Shown here: piece by piece, positions 47,879-57,686 of the stretch
How positions within the stretch are numbered: position 1 is the stretch's first letter
Layout: each line of letters begins with the position of its first letter
From: DASRWI01 sp035654655
GTDB taxonomy: Bacteria > Bacteroidota > Ignavibacteria > Ignavibacteriales > Ignavibacteriaceae
Assembly: GCA_035654655.1 (NCBI GenBank)
Contig: DASRWI010000033.1
Coordinates: forward strand, 1-64,000
DNA: 64,000 bases
Direction of reading: 5' to 3'
Notes under the pieces: model-generated
What the model saw: only the letters and a program-made list of their open reading frames with translations
What the model was told of the DNA's origin: nothing
Database searches by the model: none
Made by a program: the position numbers and the translations under genes

Positions 47879-49714
47879 ATGAATCTTTTCAAAAATATAT
47901 ACAAAATAATCTTACTTATAAACTTACTAATAAGTTGCACTTTTGCACAGGTAATAAATAAAGTAGAACCCCCTAATTGGTGGGTAGGTATGAAGTTGAA
48001 CAAAATTCAACTTATGGTTTATGGCGAAAATTTGAACAATATTTCTGCTTCTTTTAATGATAAGTCAATTAAAGTTATTAAAGTCCACGATATAAAAAAT
48101 AGTAATTATGCCTTTATTGATATTGAAATTCCTTCTACTATTCAACAAGGTGAGTATACTTTAACGATTAAGAAAAACAAAAAAGAAGTTGATTTTCCAT
48201 TTTATATTTTAAATAGGGAACCTATAGAAGATAGACATAATGGTTTCTCAAATAAAGATGCCATCTATTTAATTATGCCTGACAGGTTTGTGAATGCAGA
48301 TATCTATAATGATACGATTGAAGGAATTATTAATGATTATAAGCCTTATGATGGAATGTCAAGATTTGGAGGTGACTTACAAGGGATAATAAATAAGTTT
48401 GATTACATTAAGGAACTTGGTTACACATCAATATGGTTAAATCCTATTACAGAAAATAATTGCAAAATGAGCTATCACGGATATGCATCTACTGATTTAT
48501 ACAAGATCGATCCGCGTCTTGGTACAAATTTGTTATATAAAACTCTTGTTGAAGAAGCACATAAAAAAGATTTAAAAATAATTTTCGACCACATTGCAAA
48601 TCATATAAGCATTAATCATCCTTGGATAAAAAATCTTCCAACTGAGGATTGGTTAAATGGAACTCCAAAAAATTATTTTATAACCTCGCATAATAAAAAA
48701 GCCTTTTCTGATTTACATTCTTCCAAGGAATCAATTCACCGCAATGAAGATGGCTGGTTCACTCCTGAAATGCCAGACTTAAATCAGCGTAATCCTTATG
48801 TTGCAAATTATTTAATTCAAAATATGATTTGGTGGATTGAGTACTCTGGTCTTGATGGTATACGCGAAGATACATATCCTTATGCAGACCAAAAATTTAT
48901 GGCAAGATGGAATAAGACTATTCTTGATGAATATCCAAAGACTAATATAGTTGGTGAAGCCTGGGAAAGTGATCCTGTAAATACGGCATTTTACCAAAAA
49001 GACAGTTATTTAAATAAGGAATTCAATTCAAACTTACCTTCTGTAATGGATTTTGCTTTGATGGATAAATTCCAAAAATATTTATCAGGTGAAGCTTCAA
49101 TTTTTTCAATCTATGAATCAATTGCAAAAGATTTTGTTTATCCTAGTCCAAATAATCTTTTTACATTCATTGATAATCACGATTATCAGCGGGGCATCTT
49201 TTCAGCCAAAGGAAATATTGCAAAATTCAAAACTGCAGTTGCTATTCTTTTAACATCAAGAGGAATACCGCAAGTGTTATATGCTTCTGAACTTGGAATA
49301 CAAGGGGGTAAAAGTCATTCTGAGTTAAGGTTCCATTTTCCCGGAGGAATGCCTGATGATAAAAGAGATGCCTTTACCAAAGAAGGAAGAACTGAAGAAG
49401 AAAATGACTTATATAATTTTTATAAAAAATTGTTAACCTTAAGAAAAGAATATCCTGCCTTATCTCAAGGTAAAATGACTCACTTCCCTCCCGTTGATAA
49501 TGTTTATTATTACTTTAAGGAAATGAATAGTGAAAAATTCTTTGTAGTTATAAATGGTGAAGACAAAGAAAAACAATTTGATTTGAAGTTAGTAGAGGAT
49601 AAAATAAAAGGAGTAAAAAGTTTCAATAATGTCTTAAATGATGAAACTCTTACTCCTCAAAATGCAAAAATTCAATTGAAAGAATTTGATATAAAAATTT
49701 ATAAAGTTATTTAG
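47879..49714 (+). CDS. Secreted GH13 amylase of the cyclomaltodextrinase/neopullulanase type
   Basis: A signal peptide (MNLFKNIYKIILLINLLISC) is followed by an N-terminal Ig-like domain (PPNWWVGMKLNKIQLMVYG, the cyclomaltodextrinase N-domain type, about 30-115) and the GH13 barrel. Numbered from this start, the catalytic nucleophile is Asp331 (GIREDTYPY), the acid/base is Glu360 (VGEAWESD), and the transition-state Asp435 is in FIDNHD. The barrel also has FDHIANH, the first conserved region. It should hydrolyse alpha-1,4 glucans or cyclodextrins. A Cys at the end of the hydrophobic segment (LISCTFAQ) hints at a lipoprotein, but the lipobox is weak. An ATG three codons upstream (47870) is equally possible. 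It overlaps lpxA by 8 bases, convergent. Confidence 0.88.
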   Translation: MNLFKNIYKIILLINLLISCTFAQVINKVEPPNWWVGMKLNKIQLMVYGENLNNISASFNDKSIKVIKVHDIKNSNYAFIDIEIPSTIQQGEYTLTIKKNKKEVDFPFYILNREPIEDRHNGFSNKDAIYLIMPDRFVNADIYNDTIEGIINDYKPYDGMSRFGGDLQGIINKFDYIKELGYTSIWLNPITENNCKMSYHGYASTDLYKIDPRLGTNLLYKTLVEEAHKKDLKIIFDHIANHISINHPWIKNLPTEDWLNGTPKNYFITSHNKKAFSDLHSSKESIHRNEDGWFTPEMPDLNQRNPYVANYLIQNMIWWIEYSGLDGIREDTYPYADQKFMARWNKTILDEYPKTNIVGEAWESDPVNTAFYQKDSYLNKEFNSNLPSVMDFALMDKFQKYLSGEASIFSIYESIAKDFVYPSPNNLFTFIDNHDYQRGIFSAKGNIAKFKTAVAILLTSRGIPQVLYASELGIQGGKSHSELRFHFPGGMPDDKRDAFTKEGRTEEENDLYNFYKKLLTLRKEYPALSQGKMTHFPPVDNVYYYFKEMNSEKFFVVINGEDKEKQFDLKLVEDKIKGVKSFNNVLNDETLTPQNAKIQLKEFDIKIYKVI

Positions 49715-50480
49715 AAATTCCTCTTTTACTATTTTTTATAAAATTTATGGCATAATCAATTTCAGGTACTTGATAATTTAGTTCGGCTATTTTAGCAAGT
49801 GCCTGAGTTGTATTGAATTCACCACCATATATTATTCCATATACTTTTTTAATCTTATCAATCAACTCAACACTAAAACCTCTTCTTTTAAGCCCTATGA
49901 CATTTAAGCCTTCATAAGTAAGAGGATCTCCATCAAACAAGGCATAAGGTATAACATCTTTAACAACCATTGAATGAGCTCCAATCATAGTGTACTTACC
50001 TATATGAACAAATTGATGAACTCCTGTTAGTCCTCCTAGAATTACATAATCACCGAGATGAACATGTCCGCCTATTCCAACACTATTTGCAAGAATTACA
50101 TTATTGCCGATCACAGTGTCATGGGCAGCATGAGAATAAGCCATAAATAAACAGTTATCTCCAATAATGGTTTTACCTGTTGCCATAGTTCCACGGTTAA
50201 GTGTACAACATTCACGAATAACATTATTATTACCTAAGAAGACTTCAGTAAACTCTCCGGAAAATTTTAGGTCCTGAGGTTTTCCGCCAATCACTGCCCC
50301 CGGATAAATTTCATTGTTTTCACCAATCGTTGCACCATTTAAAACGGTAACATTATTATAGAGTTTTGTTCCTTTTGCAATATTAACTTTACCTTCTATA
50401 ACACAATAGGGACCTATTTCAACATCATTATCTATGTTTGCTTTTGGATCTATGATAGCTGTTTTATGTATTTTACTCAT
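49707..50480 (-). CDS. lpxA: Acyl-[ACP]-UDP-N-acetylglucosamine O-acyltransferase
   Basis: First step of lipid A synthesis, which indicates a lipopolysaccharide-bearing outer membrane. The protein (257 residues) is a left-handed beta-helix of hexapeptide repeats from about 2 to 180, followed by a helical C-terminus. The catalytic histidine is His120 in the FMAYSHAAHDTVIG motif (His117 and His120 equal the E. coli 122/125 pair). GGHVHLGDYVILGGLTGVHQFV is the substrate-binding section. It follows ackA by 21 bases. Confidence 0.95.
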   Translation of the reverse strand: MSKIHKTAIIDPKANIDNDVEIGPYCVIEGKVNIAKGTKLYNNVTVLNGATIGENNEIYPGAVIGGKPQDLKFSGEFTEVFLGNNNVIRECCTLNRGTMATGKTIIGDNCLFMAYSHAAHDTVIGNNVILANSVGIGGHVHLGDYVILGGLTGVHQFVHIGKYTMIGAHSMVVKDVIPYALFDGDPLTYEGLNVIGLKRRGFSVELIDKIKKVYGIIYGGEFNTTQALAKIAELNYQVPEIDYAINFIKNSKRGISK

Positions 50481-50501
50481 ATATTTATTTTAAATTAAAA
50501 A

Positions 50502-51710
50502 TTAAGATTGAACCAAATTCATTTCTTTTACTATTTGTGCAGTATCTAATGCAATTACTAATTCTTCATTAGTAGGAATGCGAAGAACTTTAACCTTTGA
50601 ACCTTCAACCGATAAATCATCTTCTTTCTTTTTATTTTTTTCAAGGTCAAGCTTAATCCCAAGGAATTCCATATCCTTACAAACTTCAGCTCTAACTAAG
50701 TCAGAGTTTTCACCAATGCCTCCTGTAAATACAAGAGCGTCAACTCCGCCCATAGCAGCAGCATAGGAACCAATATATTTTTTAATTCTATAGCAGAAAA
50801 TTTCAAAAGCCCAGGTAGCTCTTTTATGACCTTCCTGATAAGCTTCTTCAATTTCTCTCATATCACTGCTTTCACCTGATATTCCAAGTAAACCGCTATG
50901 CTTATTTAATAAGGTATTTGCCTCATTGGCTGATAATCCTTCTTTTCCCATAATGTACAAAATCAAAGATGGATCAAGGTCACCGCTTCTTGTTCCCATA
51001 ATTAAACCTTCAAGTGGAGTAAATCCCATTGAAGTATCAATTGATTGACCATTCTTTACAGCTGCAATACTACATCCATTACCTAAGTGAGCAGTAATTA
51101 TTTTACATTGATTATAATCTTTACCTAACATTTTAGCTGCTTTTTCTGATACAAATCTATGAGAGGTACCATGAAAACCATATCTTCTAATTTTATATTT
51201 TTTATAAAGCTCATAAGGTATTCCATATAAGAATGCTTTAGGTGGCATCTTCACGTGAAAAGCTGTATCAAATACACCGCATTGAGGAGTATTTGGCAGT
51301 AATCTTTTAACAGCCTGAATACCTTTTATGTTAGGTGGATTATGAAGGGGTGCAAGTTCAATATTATCCTGAAGTACCTGAATTACCTCATCAGAAATGT
51401 AAACGGAACCGGAGAATGATTCTCCACCGTGGACAACTCTATGCCCAATTGCATCGATATCACTTTTATCTTCAATAACACCGTGATTTTTACTTAACAT
51501 TACTCCCAGTACATATTCAATAGCAATTGTATGGTCAAGAATTTCACCAACAATTTTTATTTTATCATCATTAATTTTTTTATGTGTTAGAACTGCACTG
51601 CTCATCCCGATACGTTCAACAATACCTTTGGCTAATTCCTGATTAGTATCAGTATCAATGAACTGGTATTTTATGGAAGAGCTTCCACTATTTAAAACCA
51701 AAACTTTCAT
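50502..51710 (-). CDS. ackA: Acetate kinase
   Basis: Reversible phosphate transfer between acetyl phosphate and ADP, giving ATP in fermentation or acetate activation. It has the ASKHA-fold motifs NSGSSSIKYQ at the N-terminus, AIGHRVVHGG, FDTAFHVKMP, RRYGFHGTSHRFV, HLGNGCSIAAVKNGQSIDTSMGFTP and FTGGIGENSDLVR. Length is 402 residues. It follows the hydroxyacyl-CoA dehydrogenase by 32 bases. No pta lies in the window. Confidence 0.97.
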   Translation of the reverse strand: MKVLVLNSGSSSIKYQFIDTDTNQELAKGIVERIGMSSAVLTHKKINDDKIKIVGEILDHTIAIEYVLGVMLSKNHGVIEDKSDIDAIGHRVVHGGESFSGSVYISDEVIQVLQDNIELAPLHNPPNIKGIQAVKRLLPNTPQCGVFDTAFHVKMPPKAFLYGIPYELYKKYKIRRYGFHGTSHRFVSEKAAKMLGKDYNQCKIITAHLGNGCSIAAVKNGQSIDTSMGFTPLEGLIMGTRSGDLDPSLILYIMGKEGLSANEANTLLNKHSGLLGISGESSDMREIEEAYQEGHKRATWAFEIFCYRIKKYIGSYAAAMGGVDALVFTGGIGENSDLVRAEVCKDMEFLGIKLDLEKNKKKEDDLSVEGSKVKVLRIPTNEELVIALDTAQIVKEMNLVQS

Positions 51711-51742
51711 TAAAATTCCTCAATAAATTTATTATTTAAATC

Positions 51743-52675
51743 TTAGTAAATAATTTTACCTGCTTCATCGTACTTGTAAAAACCTTCACCGGTTTTCTTT
51801 CCTAATTTTTGTTCTCTAACCAATTTTCTCAAAATTGGGCAGGCCCTGTAACGAGGCTCACCTAAAGTTTTCCAAAGGGTTTCCATCCATGCAAGCACTT
51901 CATCCAGTCCCATCATATCTGCCATTTCCAATGGACCATAAGGAAAGTTATATCCAAGCTTCATTGCAGTATCAATATCTCTTTCAGTAGCAACACCTTC
52001 CATAAGAATATACATTGCTTCATTCAGAAGAGGCACAATAGCTCTTGTTGTTACAAAACCGGGATATTCATAAACTTCAACAGGAGTTTTTCCGATTCTT
52101 GAGACAAAAGCTTTAACAATTTCAACTGTATGATTTGATGTATGCAGGCACTTTATTAATTCAACCAAAGGAACTTTAGGAACAGGATTCAAAAAGTGCA
52201 TACCTATCATTTTATCAGGTCTTGATGTTAATTCAGCTAATTTTGTTAAACTTAATGTTGAAGTATTTGAAACAAAAATTGTCTCGTGTTTTGTAATGGT
52301 ATCAAGCAATTGAAAAATATTTTTCTTTAATTCAAAATCTTCATCTACTGCTTCAACAATCATATCTACATTGCTTAAATCCTTATAACCAACCTGCCAG
52401 GATATTCTGCTAAGAATAGATTTTTTTTCAGAATTAGTTAATGCCCATCTTTTAATTTCTCTATCAATATTTTCTGTTAATTCTAATTTTGCCTTAATTA
52501 ATTTTTCTTCTTCTTTTTCAACTAGAATAACTTCCAACCCTGCTGCTGCAAATGAATGCGCAATACCTTGACCCATAACTCCGCCGCCAATTATTGCCAC
52601 AACATTTATTGTTTCAGCATCAACCTTCTTCGTTTTTCCTAACAGATCCTCAAGTTTTAAATTTTCTTCCGCCAT
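51743..52675 (-). CDS. 3-hydroxybutyryl-CoA dehydrogenase
   Basis: NAD-dependent oxidation or reduction between 3-hydroxyacyl-CoA and 3-ketoacyl-CoA. The N-terminal Rossmann domain has GGGVMGQGIAHSFAAAGLEV (about 30-50), the catalytic histidine block GMHLNPV and SNTSTLSLT. The C-terminal dimer domain contains GFVTTRAIVPLLNEAMYILMEGVATERDID. Length is 310 residues, slightly long because of about 25 extra residues before the first strand. The small size and layout fit the short-chain (Hbd-type) enzyme; I leave the symbol blank because the chain length is not certain. It follows the lipoprotein gene by 12 bases. Confidence 0.9.
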   Translation of the reverse strand: MAEENLKLEDLLGKTKKVDAETINVVAIIGGGVMGQGIAHSFAAAGLEVILVEKEEEKLIKAKLELTENIDREIKRWALTNSEKKSILSRISWQVGYKDLSNVDMIVEAVDEDFELKKNIFQLLDTITKHETIFVSNTSTLSLTKLAELTSRPDKMIGMHFLNPVPKVPLVELIKCLHTSNHTVEIVKAFVSRIGKTPVEVYEYPGFVTTRAIVPLLNEAMYILMEGVATERDIDTAMKLGYNFPYGPLEMADMMGLDEVLAWMETLWKTLGEPRYRACPILRKLVREQKLGKKTGEGFYKYDEAGKIIY

Positions 52676-52687
52676 ATGTATTAAACC

Positions 52688-53662
52688 TTATTTTTTTTCT
52701 GGTTTTTTCTTATTGATATAATTTTTTATTTCTTGTAATTCTTTTTGTTGTAGTTCTAAATTAAAATTTACTTTTTTTCCCGTTCTTTCAACTTCAATCT
52801 TGTCAAATATTGGACCCAATTCCGGATTATTCTGAGCAAACAAATCCATAGAAATGGCACTTCGTACAGCATTAGTTAAAAGAAAAGAAGTTTTTGCATC
52901 TCTGCATCCCAATGAAGAATGAATTGCTATCTCTTTATTAAAAAATGCACAAATTGAAATATTATCAATGTTCTTTGCAAAATCTTTTATGTAATTTGCT
53001 TTTCTTGTAGAAAGAAATTGATACATTATTAAAGAAAGAAATTGCCCTTGGTTTGAAGCAGTCCAATAATGTTTTTTGTATTTTATTCCGTTAATAATCT
53101 CCACAAAGTTTTGATTGTCATAAAGATTTTTTTCTTTATTTTTTACCTTGTTAAAAATAAAGGATGAATCATCAGCAATCAGCAATGTATTTTCATTAAT
53201 AAAATAATAATATTGATTATTCAATTCTTTTTTCCCCTTATAAATAATTTTATTAGCTGCCTTAAAAGAACTAAAACTTTTTTTATTTTTTAAATAGTTA
53301 AGAACTTTATCCTCATTATTATTAAAAGCTAAAATAATACAATCTTTTTGCTCCCAGGAATTCGCCACAAAAAATTCTGCAAGATTTTCATTAACTGAAA
53401 TTCCTGAACCTTCCTGAATAGCATTAAAAATATTACTTATTTTACCAAAAGAGGTAGTATTACTAATATCGGTATTGTTATAACCTTTTTCTCTTAATTC
53501 ACCCGAGTTTACATATAATAAAAATTGAGTCGAATAAGGAAGGTTTTTAATTAAACTTATTTGGTCTTGAGAAAGCGGTTCAATTTTATCTTCTTTACTA
53601 CATCCCGATAAAAATAGTCCTAAAACTACTACTAAAAATATATTTCTAAACTTATCTAACAA
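52688..53662 (-). CDS. Uncharacterised lipoprotein
   Basis: A 324-residue protein with a lipobox LFLSGC, lipidated Cys at residue 21, so it is exported and anchored to a membrane. The rest is lysine- and asparagine-rich, with no family that I recognise with confidence; the region NLPYSTQFLLYVN to ELREKGYNN is reminiscent of DUF3352-type periplasmic proteins, but the match is weak. It is the first gene of the lipoprotein-hbd-ackA-lpxA run and lies opposite the Omp85-like gene, so the two share an intergenic promoter region of about 210 bases. Confidence 0.6.
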   Translation of the reverse strand: MLDKFRNIFLVVVLGLFLSGCSKEDKIEPLSQDQISLIKNLPYSTQFLLYVNSGELREKGYNNTDISNTTSFGKISNIFNAIQEGSGISVNENLAEFFVANSWEQKDCIILAFNNNEDKVLNYLKNKKSFSSFKAANKIIYKGKKELNNQYYYFINENTLLIADDSSFIFNKVKNKEKNLYDNQNFVEIINGIKYKKHYWTASNQGQFLSLIMYQFLSTRKANYIKDFAKNIDNISICAFFNKEIAIHSSLGCRDAKTSFLLTNAVRSAISMDLFAQNNPELGPIFDKIEVERTGKKVNFNLELQQKELQEIKNYINKKKPEKK

Positions 53663-53878
53663 CTTCTGTAAATATTTTTTATAATGAACTATAAATTTAA
53701 TAAAAAAAAGTACTCTTTTACAGCCAAATCAAAATAATAAATAAAACCTTTCAAGTATATCTTTAATGTAAATCATCCCCTTTTCATAATAAAATCACAA
53801 TAATTAATTATTAATTCTTTACATTTAATTTTGATGATATGGCTATAAAAGGATTACTATGTTTGAAATCAGGTTATG

Positions 53879-55612
53879 ATGAGATATATTTTACTTTTAC
53901 TTACTTTTTTGTGGTTTTACAATTTTTATGGAAATTCCCAAGTTGCCAATAAAGATTCCACAAGCGTTAATAAAACAGATATTGAAGAAGAAGCTGCTAA
54001 TTTTAAGATGTACCAGGGGAAGTATATTAGTAAAATTAGTTTCAATGTAATTGACCTTGCCGGACCCAATATTGATGATACTAATGGTAAAGATACAGGA
54101 ATTTTTGGAAAAATAGGTAATGCCCTCCATTTTAAAACTAAAGATTGGGTAGTAAAAAATAATCTTTTGTTCAAAGAAGGCGATTTGGTTGAACCTGAAA
54201 TATTAAGTGAAAGTGAAAGATTAATTAGAAACAGTAACTATGCAATTGATGCTAAAATCACTGTTATTCCCTCAAGTACAAGCAATGATTCTGTGGAAGT
54301 AATTGTTACCTCAAAAGATAAATGGACCATCACACCTAAGTTTTCTTATAATACTCAACAAAAAAATTCTTATGCAGGTTTCAAAGATGATAATATTATT
54401 GGATTAGGCCATATCGTAGATGCGTCAGTTACATATGATGAAAGCAAAATGATTGGGATGGGAGTAGATCTCAATTACTCGGTTATAAATGTCGTCGGTA
54501 CATTCATTAATGCTAATGTTCAATATGAAAAAAATAAAAAAATAGACTTCAAAGGATTGAATCTAGAAAAACCATTGTTCTCCACAGAGACTAATTGGAT
54601 TGGTGGACTTAATATTCAATGGGAAAGAAATATATGGATATATGCGGATACTTCAGGTGGATTTTCGAATACTAATTACAAGAATGCAGTTCAGGATTTA
54701 TGGGGTGGAAAAATCTTAAACTTTAATACTGATTTCTTAGGTAAGATTAAGATGGCTATAGCAGGTAGAATTGCAAATTCTCATTATAATTTTGATAGAA
54801 ATATAAATCCCCAACTAAGTAATTTATTTGCTAATAATTTATTGTATATAGCTAGTTTAGGATTTCTTAAAAGAAATTACTACAAAGACACATATGTTGA
54901 AGGGTTTGGGCACACTGAAGATATTCCCCTTGGTTCAATGATAGTACTAACCTCAGGTATACAAAAAAGTAATAATTCTGATAGGAATTACTACGGTATT
55001 GAAGGTTTAATTGCCCGCAGAATGTATGATATTGGCTATATATATTTAAGAGGAGCATTTGGTGGTTTCAGAAATAAAGATAAGAACAGATGGGAACAGA
55101 ATATTTCAAATGTTAATATTTTATATCATTCCAAATTATTTGGTTTTTCAAAATGGAAATATAGAATGTTTTTAAATACAGAATATTTAATGGGCTTTAA
55201 TAGATTTGATGGTGAAATGGTTTATTTGGATACTCAACATAAATTGAGAGGATTTAATGACCGTTTACTTCATGGTGATAAAAAAATGACGTTAAATGTT
55301 GAATCAAGAATATATAGTCCCTTTAAACCTTTAGGATTTCTGATCACAGGTGTTCTTTTTACTGACTATGGAATGATATCAGAAAAAGGAAATAATTTAT
55401 TTAACAGTAAGCTTTACCAATCATATGGTGCCGGAATAAGATTTACAAACGAAGCAATAAATAAAGCAAATTTTGAAGTAAGTTTAGTTTATAATCCTAT
55501 TTATGTAGGTAAAAGTCATAACATTTCAGTAGTTTTTTCAGGCAGTTTGGTACTTGGATTTAAAGAGTTCAGTATAAATAAACCAAATATTTTTGATTTT
55601 AATAATATGTAA
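53879..55612 (+). CDS. Outer-membrane beta-barrel protein with POTRA-like region (Omp85/TamA-like)
   Basis: A 577-residue protein with a signal peptide (MRYILLLLTFLWFYNFYGNSQ). Residues about 40-150 resemble a POTRA unit: YISKISFNVIDLAG, then a loop, then LFKEGDLVEPEILSESERLIRNSNYAIDAKITVIP and VEVIVTSKDKWTITP. The rest is a run of alternating strands, with a C-terminal part SKLYQSYGAGIRFTNEA and VSLVYNPIYVG that matches Omp85-type barrels. It has fewer POTRA units than BamA and so is not the essential insertase. Its role could be in secretion or assembly. The Met at 53876 is one codon earlier. It is followed 9 bases later by a small unknown gene. Confidence 0.72.
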   Translation: MRYILLLLTFLWFYNFYGNSQVANKDSTSVNKTDIEEEAANFKMYQGKYISKISFNVIDLAGPNIDDTNGKDTGIFGKIGNALHFKTKDWVVKNNLLFKEGDLVEPEILSESERLIRNSNYAIDAKITVIPSSTSNDSVEVIVTSKDKWTITPKFSYNTQQKNSYAGFKDDNIIGLGHIVDASVTYDESKMIGMGVDLNYSVINVVGTFINANVQYEKNKKIDFKGLNLEKPLFSTETNWIGGLNIQWERNIWIYADTSGGFSNTNYKNAVQDLWGGKILNFNTDFLGKIKMAIAGRIANSHYNFDRNINPQLSNLFANNLLYIASLGFLKRNYYKDTYVEGFGHTEDIPLGSMIVLTSGIQKSNNSDRNYYGIEGLIARRMYDIGYIYLRGAFGGFRNKDKNRWEQNISNVNILYHSKLFGFSKWKYRMFLNTEYLMGFNRFDGEMVYLDTQHKLRGFNDRLLHGDKKMTLNVESRIYSPFKPLGFLITGVLFTDYGMISEKGNNLFNSKLYQSYGAGIRFTNEAINKANFEVSLVYNPIYVGKSHNISVVFSGSLVLGFKEFSINKPNIFDFNNM

Positions 55613-55621
55613 GGGATTAAT

Positions 55622-55948
55622 ATGGGAATATTGGATGGACCAAAAAATATAATAGCTGAACAAGCAGTAAAATCTTATTTAAATAAATATGGAGAAGTAA
55701 AAAAATTAGATATCAATCTTAGTAAAAGAACCTTCAATGCCGAGCTATTGCTAAAAGGTGAAGTGCAACCTTTTACATTATCAGTTTCAAGTATGGAAAT
55801 TATTGAAGATAGAGATGATATATTTATTAAAGTTACTCGAATGACTGCATCAAGGGAATGGGTAAATATGATATTAAAAGATTTTGTAATTGGGAAAAAA
55901 TTTTCTGTACCTGAGCAATATAAAAGCTATGTAAAGATGATTATGTAG
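55622..55948 (+). CDS. Conserved-looking small hypothetical protein
   Basis: A 108-residue protein (MGILDGPKNIIAEQAVKSYL...) that I do not recognise. It has a beta-rich centre (FNAELLLKGEVQPFTLSVSSMEII), no signal peptide and no membrane segment. AAGGG lies before its ATG, and it starts 9 bases after the barrel gene, so it is probably co-transcribed with it. It overlaps the convergent MFS gene by 8 bases. The coding call rests on the length, spacing and ribosome binding site. Confidence 0.65.
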   Translation: MGILDGPKNIIAEQAVKSYLNKYGEVKKLDINLSKRTFNAELLLKGEVQPFTLSVSSMEIIEDRDDIFIKVTRMTASREWVNMILKDFVIGKKFSVPEQYKSYVKMIM

Positions 55949-57182
55949 TTTTAATGGCTGGCACTTTAACCTTTTGCATAATAATTAATCCCATAACAAA
56001 AAAAGTACCTATAGCTAAAGCAGCAGTTCTTTCATTTGAAAAATCTGAAATTAAACCATAAATTAAAGGTCCAATTATAGCAGAGGATTTTCCAAATAAT
56101 CCATCATAAAATCCAAAAAATTCTGCTTCCCTTTCCTTTGGAATAAGTAAAGCCATTAAGCTTCTGCTTGATGATTGAGATGAACCAATTGCAATTCCTG
56201 CAACTAAACCAATAACATAAAACATTGCTAATGTTTGTACAAAATAAGCACCAATAGCTACCGCAATCCAGAAAAATAATGTAATGCTAATTGTTTTCTT
56301 TGGTCCTATATGGTCTGATATAACACCAAAAATTAATGAGCCTAAAACAGCAGTTGATTGAACAATAACAAAGAATAATATTATTTGTTGGTCATTGAGG
56401 TTAAGAACATTTGAGGCAAATATTGATGCAAATGCAATTATAGTAATTATAGCATCATTGTATAAAAAGAAAGCGAATAAAAATCTTGAAATTGAAGGAT
56501 ATTCATTTTTTATGAATAGTGATTTAAAAGTGCCAAAGCTTTTCTTAATACCTTCGGAGATATAACCCTCCTTTAGATGAATTTCCCTCCTCGGCTCATT
56601 AACAAAAACAAAAAGAGGAATAGAAAATAAAAAGAAAAAAGCACCGGCAACAACAAATGACAATCTTATATAAAAATTATAATCAGGTGAGCTCGAGGAA
56701 GGAAGCATAAACATAACTATAACAAGTACAGCTAATGCTCCAACATACCCCATTCCAAAACCATAACCAGAAACCCTGCCGAAATTTTTCTCTTCAGTTA
56801 GATCAGGAAGAAATGCATCATAAAAAACCAACCCGGCCTCGAATCCAATATTAGCAAGGATAAAAAGAACCATTCCTAACAGTACCTGACCTTCAGTTAC
56901 ATTGAACATCAATAAAGTACAGATTACGCAAAGCAAAGTAAAAAACAAAAGAAATCTTTTCCTGTTTCTTGAAACGTCAGCAATAGCTCCCATTGAAGGA
57001 CTTAAAATAGCTGCACATATCATTGATATGCTTACAGCTAAACCCCATAGCCAGGTTTTGCCTCCTGATACATAATTTGTAAAATATTTTGAATAAATGA
57101 CAGTAACAATAATTACTGAAAAGGCAGTATTAGCAAAATCAAAAAAGGTCCAGGCTAATATCTTCCCTCTACTTTTCATCAT
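55941..57182 (-). CDS. MFS transporter, UMF1/Atg22-like
   Basis: A 413-residue protein with about twelve hydrophobic segments. The start MKSRGKILAWTFFDFANTAFSVIIVTVIYSKYF is the signature of the vacuole-effluxer (UMF1/Atg22-like) branch of the major facilitators, with motif-A-like loops GAIADVSRNRKRFL and GVISDHIGPKKTI. Some relatives export amino acids; the substrate here is unknown. It overlaps the nusB end by 14 bases and is the last gene of the nuo-to-nusB run. Confidence 0.85.
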   Translation of the reverse strand: MMKSRGKILAWTFFDFANTAFSVIIVTVIYSKYFTNYVSGGKTWLWGLAVSISMICAAILSPSMGAIADVSRNRKRFLLFFTLLCVICTLLMFNVTEGQVLLGMVLFILANIGFEAGLVFYDAFLPDLTEEKNFGRVSGYGFGMGYVGALAVLVIVMFMLPSSSSPDYNFYIRLSFVVAGAFFFLFSIPLFVFVNEPRREIHLKEGYISEGIKKSFGTFKSLFIKNEYPSISRFLFAFFLYNDAIITIIAFASIFASNVLNLNDQQIILFFVIVQSTAVLGSLIFGVISDHIGPKKTISITLFFWIAVAIGAYFVQTLAMFYVIGLVAGIAIGSSQSSSRSLMALLIPKEREAEFFGFYDGLFGKSSAIIGPLIYGLISDFSNERTAALAIGTFFVMGLIIMQKVKVPAIKTT

Positions 57183-57666
57183 TCTTTTTATTTTTTTTGC
57201 TCTTGGTTAATGTTTCATCCATTAAACCCCTACCCGATTTATTTATTGTTCCTTTTTCTTTCATATCATTAAGAACAGCATCAAGGATACCATTAATAAA
57301 TTTTCCACTTGCAGCAGTACTGTATAATTTTGCTATTTCAATGGATTCATTTATTGAAACTTTAGGAGGTATGTCAACAAAATAAATTAATTCACATAAA
57401 GCTATTCTAATTAGAAGCTTATCAATTAAAGCTATTCTATCCATTTCCCAATTAGAAATTCTATTCTGCATAATATCATCAAGTTCTTTTTGATGAATTA
57501 TAACTTTATTAACAAGGTCATTAGCAAAATCTTTAGCTTCTTTATCTAAGATATCCGCCAAATTTCCATCAACTAAAGCTTGTAATCCTTCCCTATTCAT
57601 TTCATAAGCATAAAGTATTCTTAATACTCTTTCTCTAATCATTCTTCTTTTATAAACTTGAGACAT
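57169..57666 (-). CDS. nusB: Transcription antitermination protein NusB
   Basis: NusB binds boxA RNA with NusE to prevent early termination on rRNA operons. The 165-residue protein has the all-helical pattern with RMIRERVLRILYAYEMNREG at the start, RNAs-binding and packing residues in WEMDRIALIDKLLIRIALCELIYF, the block DIPPKVSINESIEIAKLYSTAASGKFINGILDAV, and a charged C-terminal tail. It starts 20 bases after the YdcF-type gene. Confidence 0.92.
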   Translation of the reverse strand: MSQVYKRRMIRERVLRILYAYEMNREGLQALVDGNLADILDKEAKDFANDLVNKVIIHQKELDDIMQNRISNWEMDRIALIDKLLIRIALCELIYFVDIPPKVSINESIEIAKLYSTAASGKFINGILDAVLNDMKEKGTINKSGRGLMDETLTKSKKNKKNDEK

Positions 57667-57686
57667 TTTTAAACCTTTATATCAAA

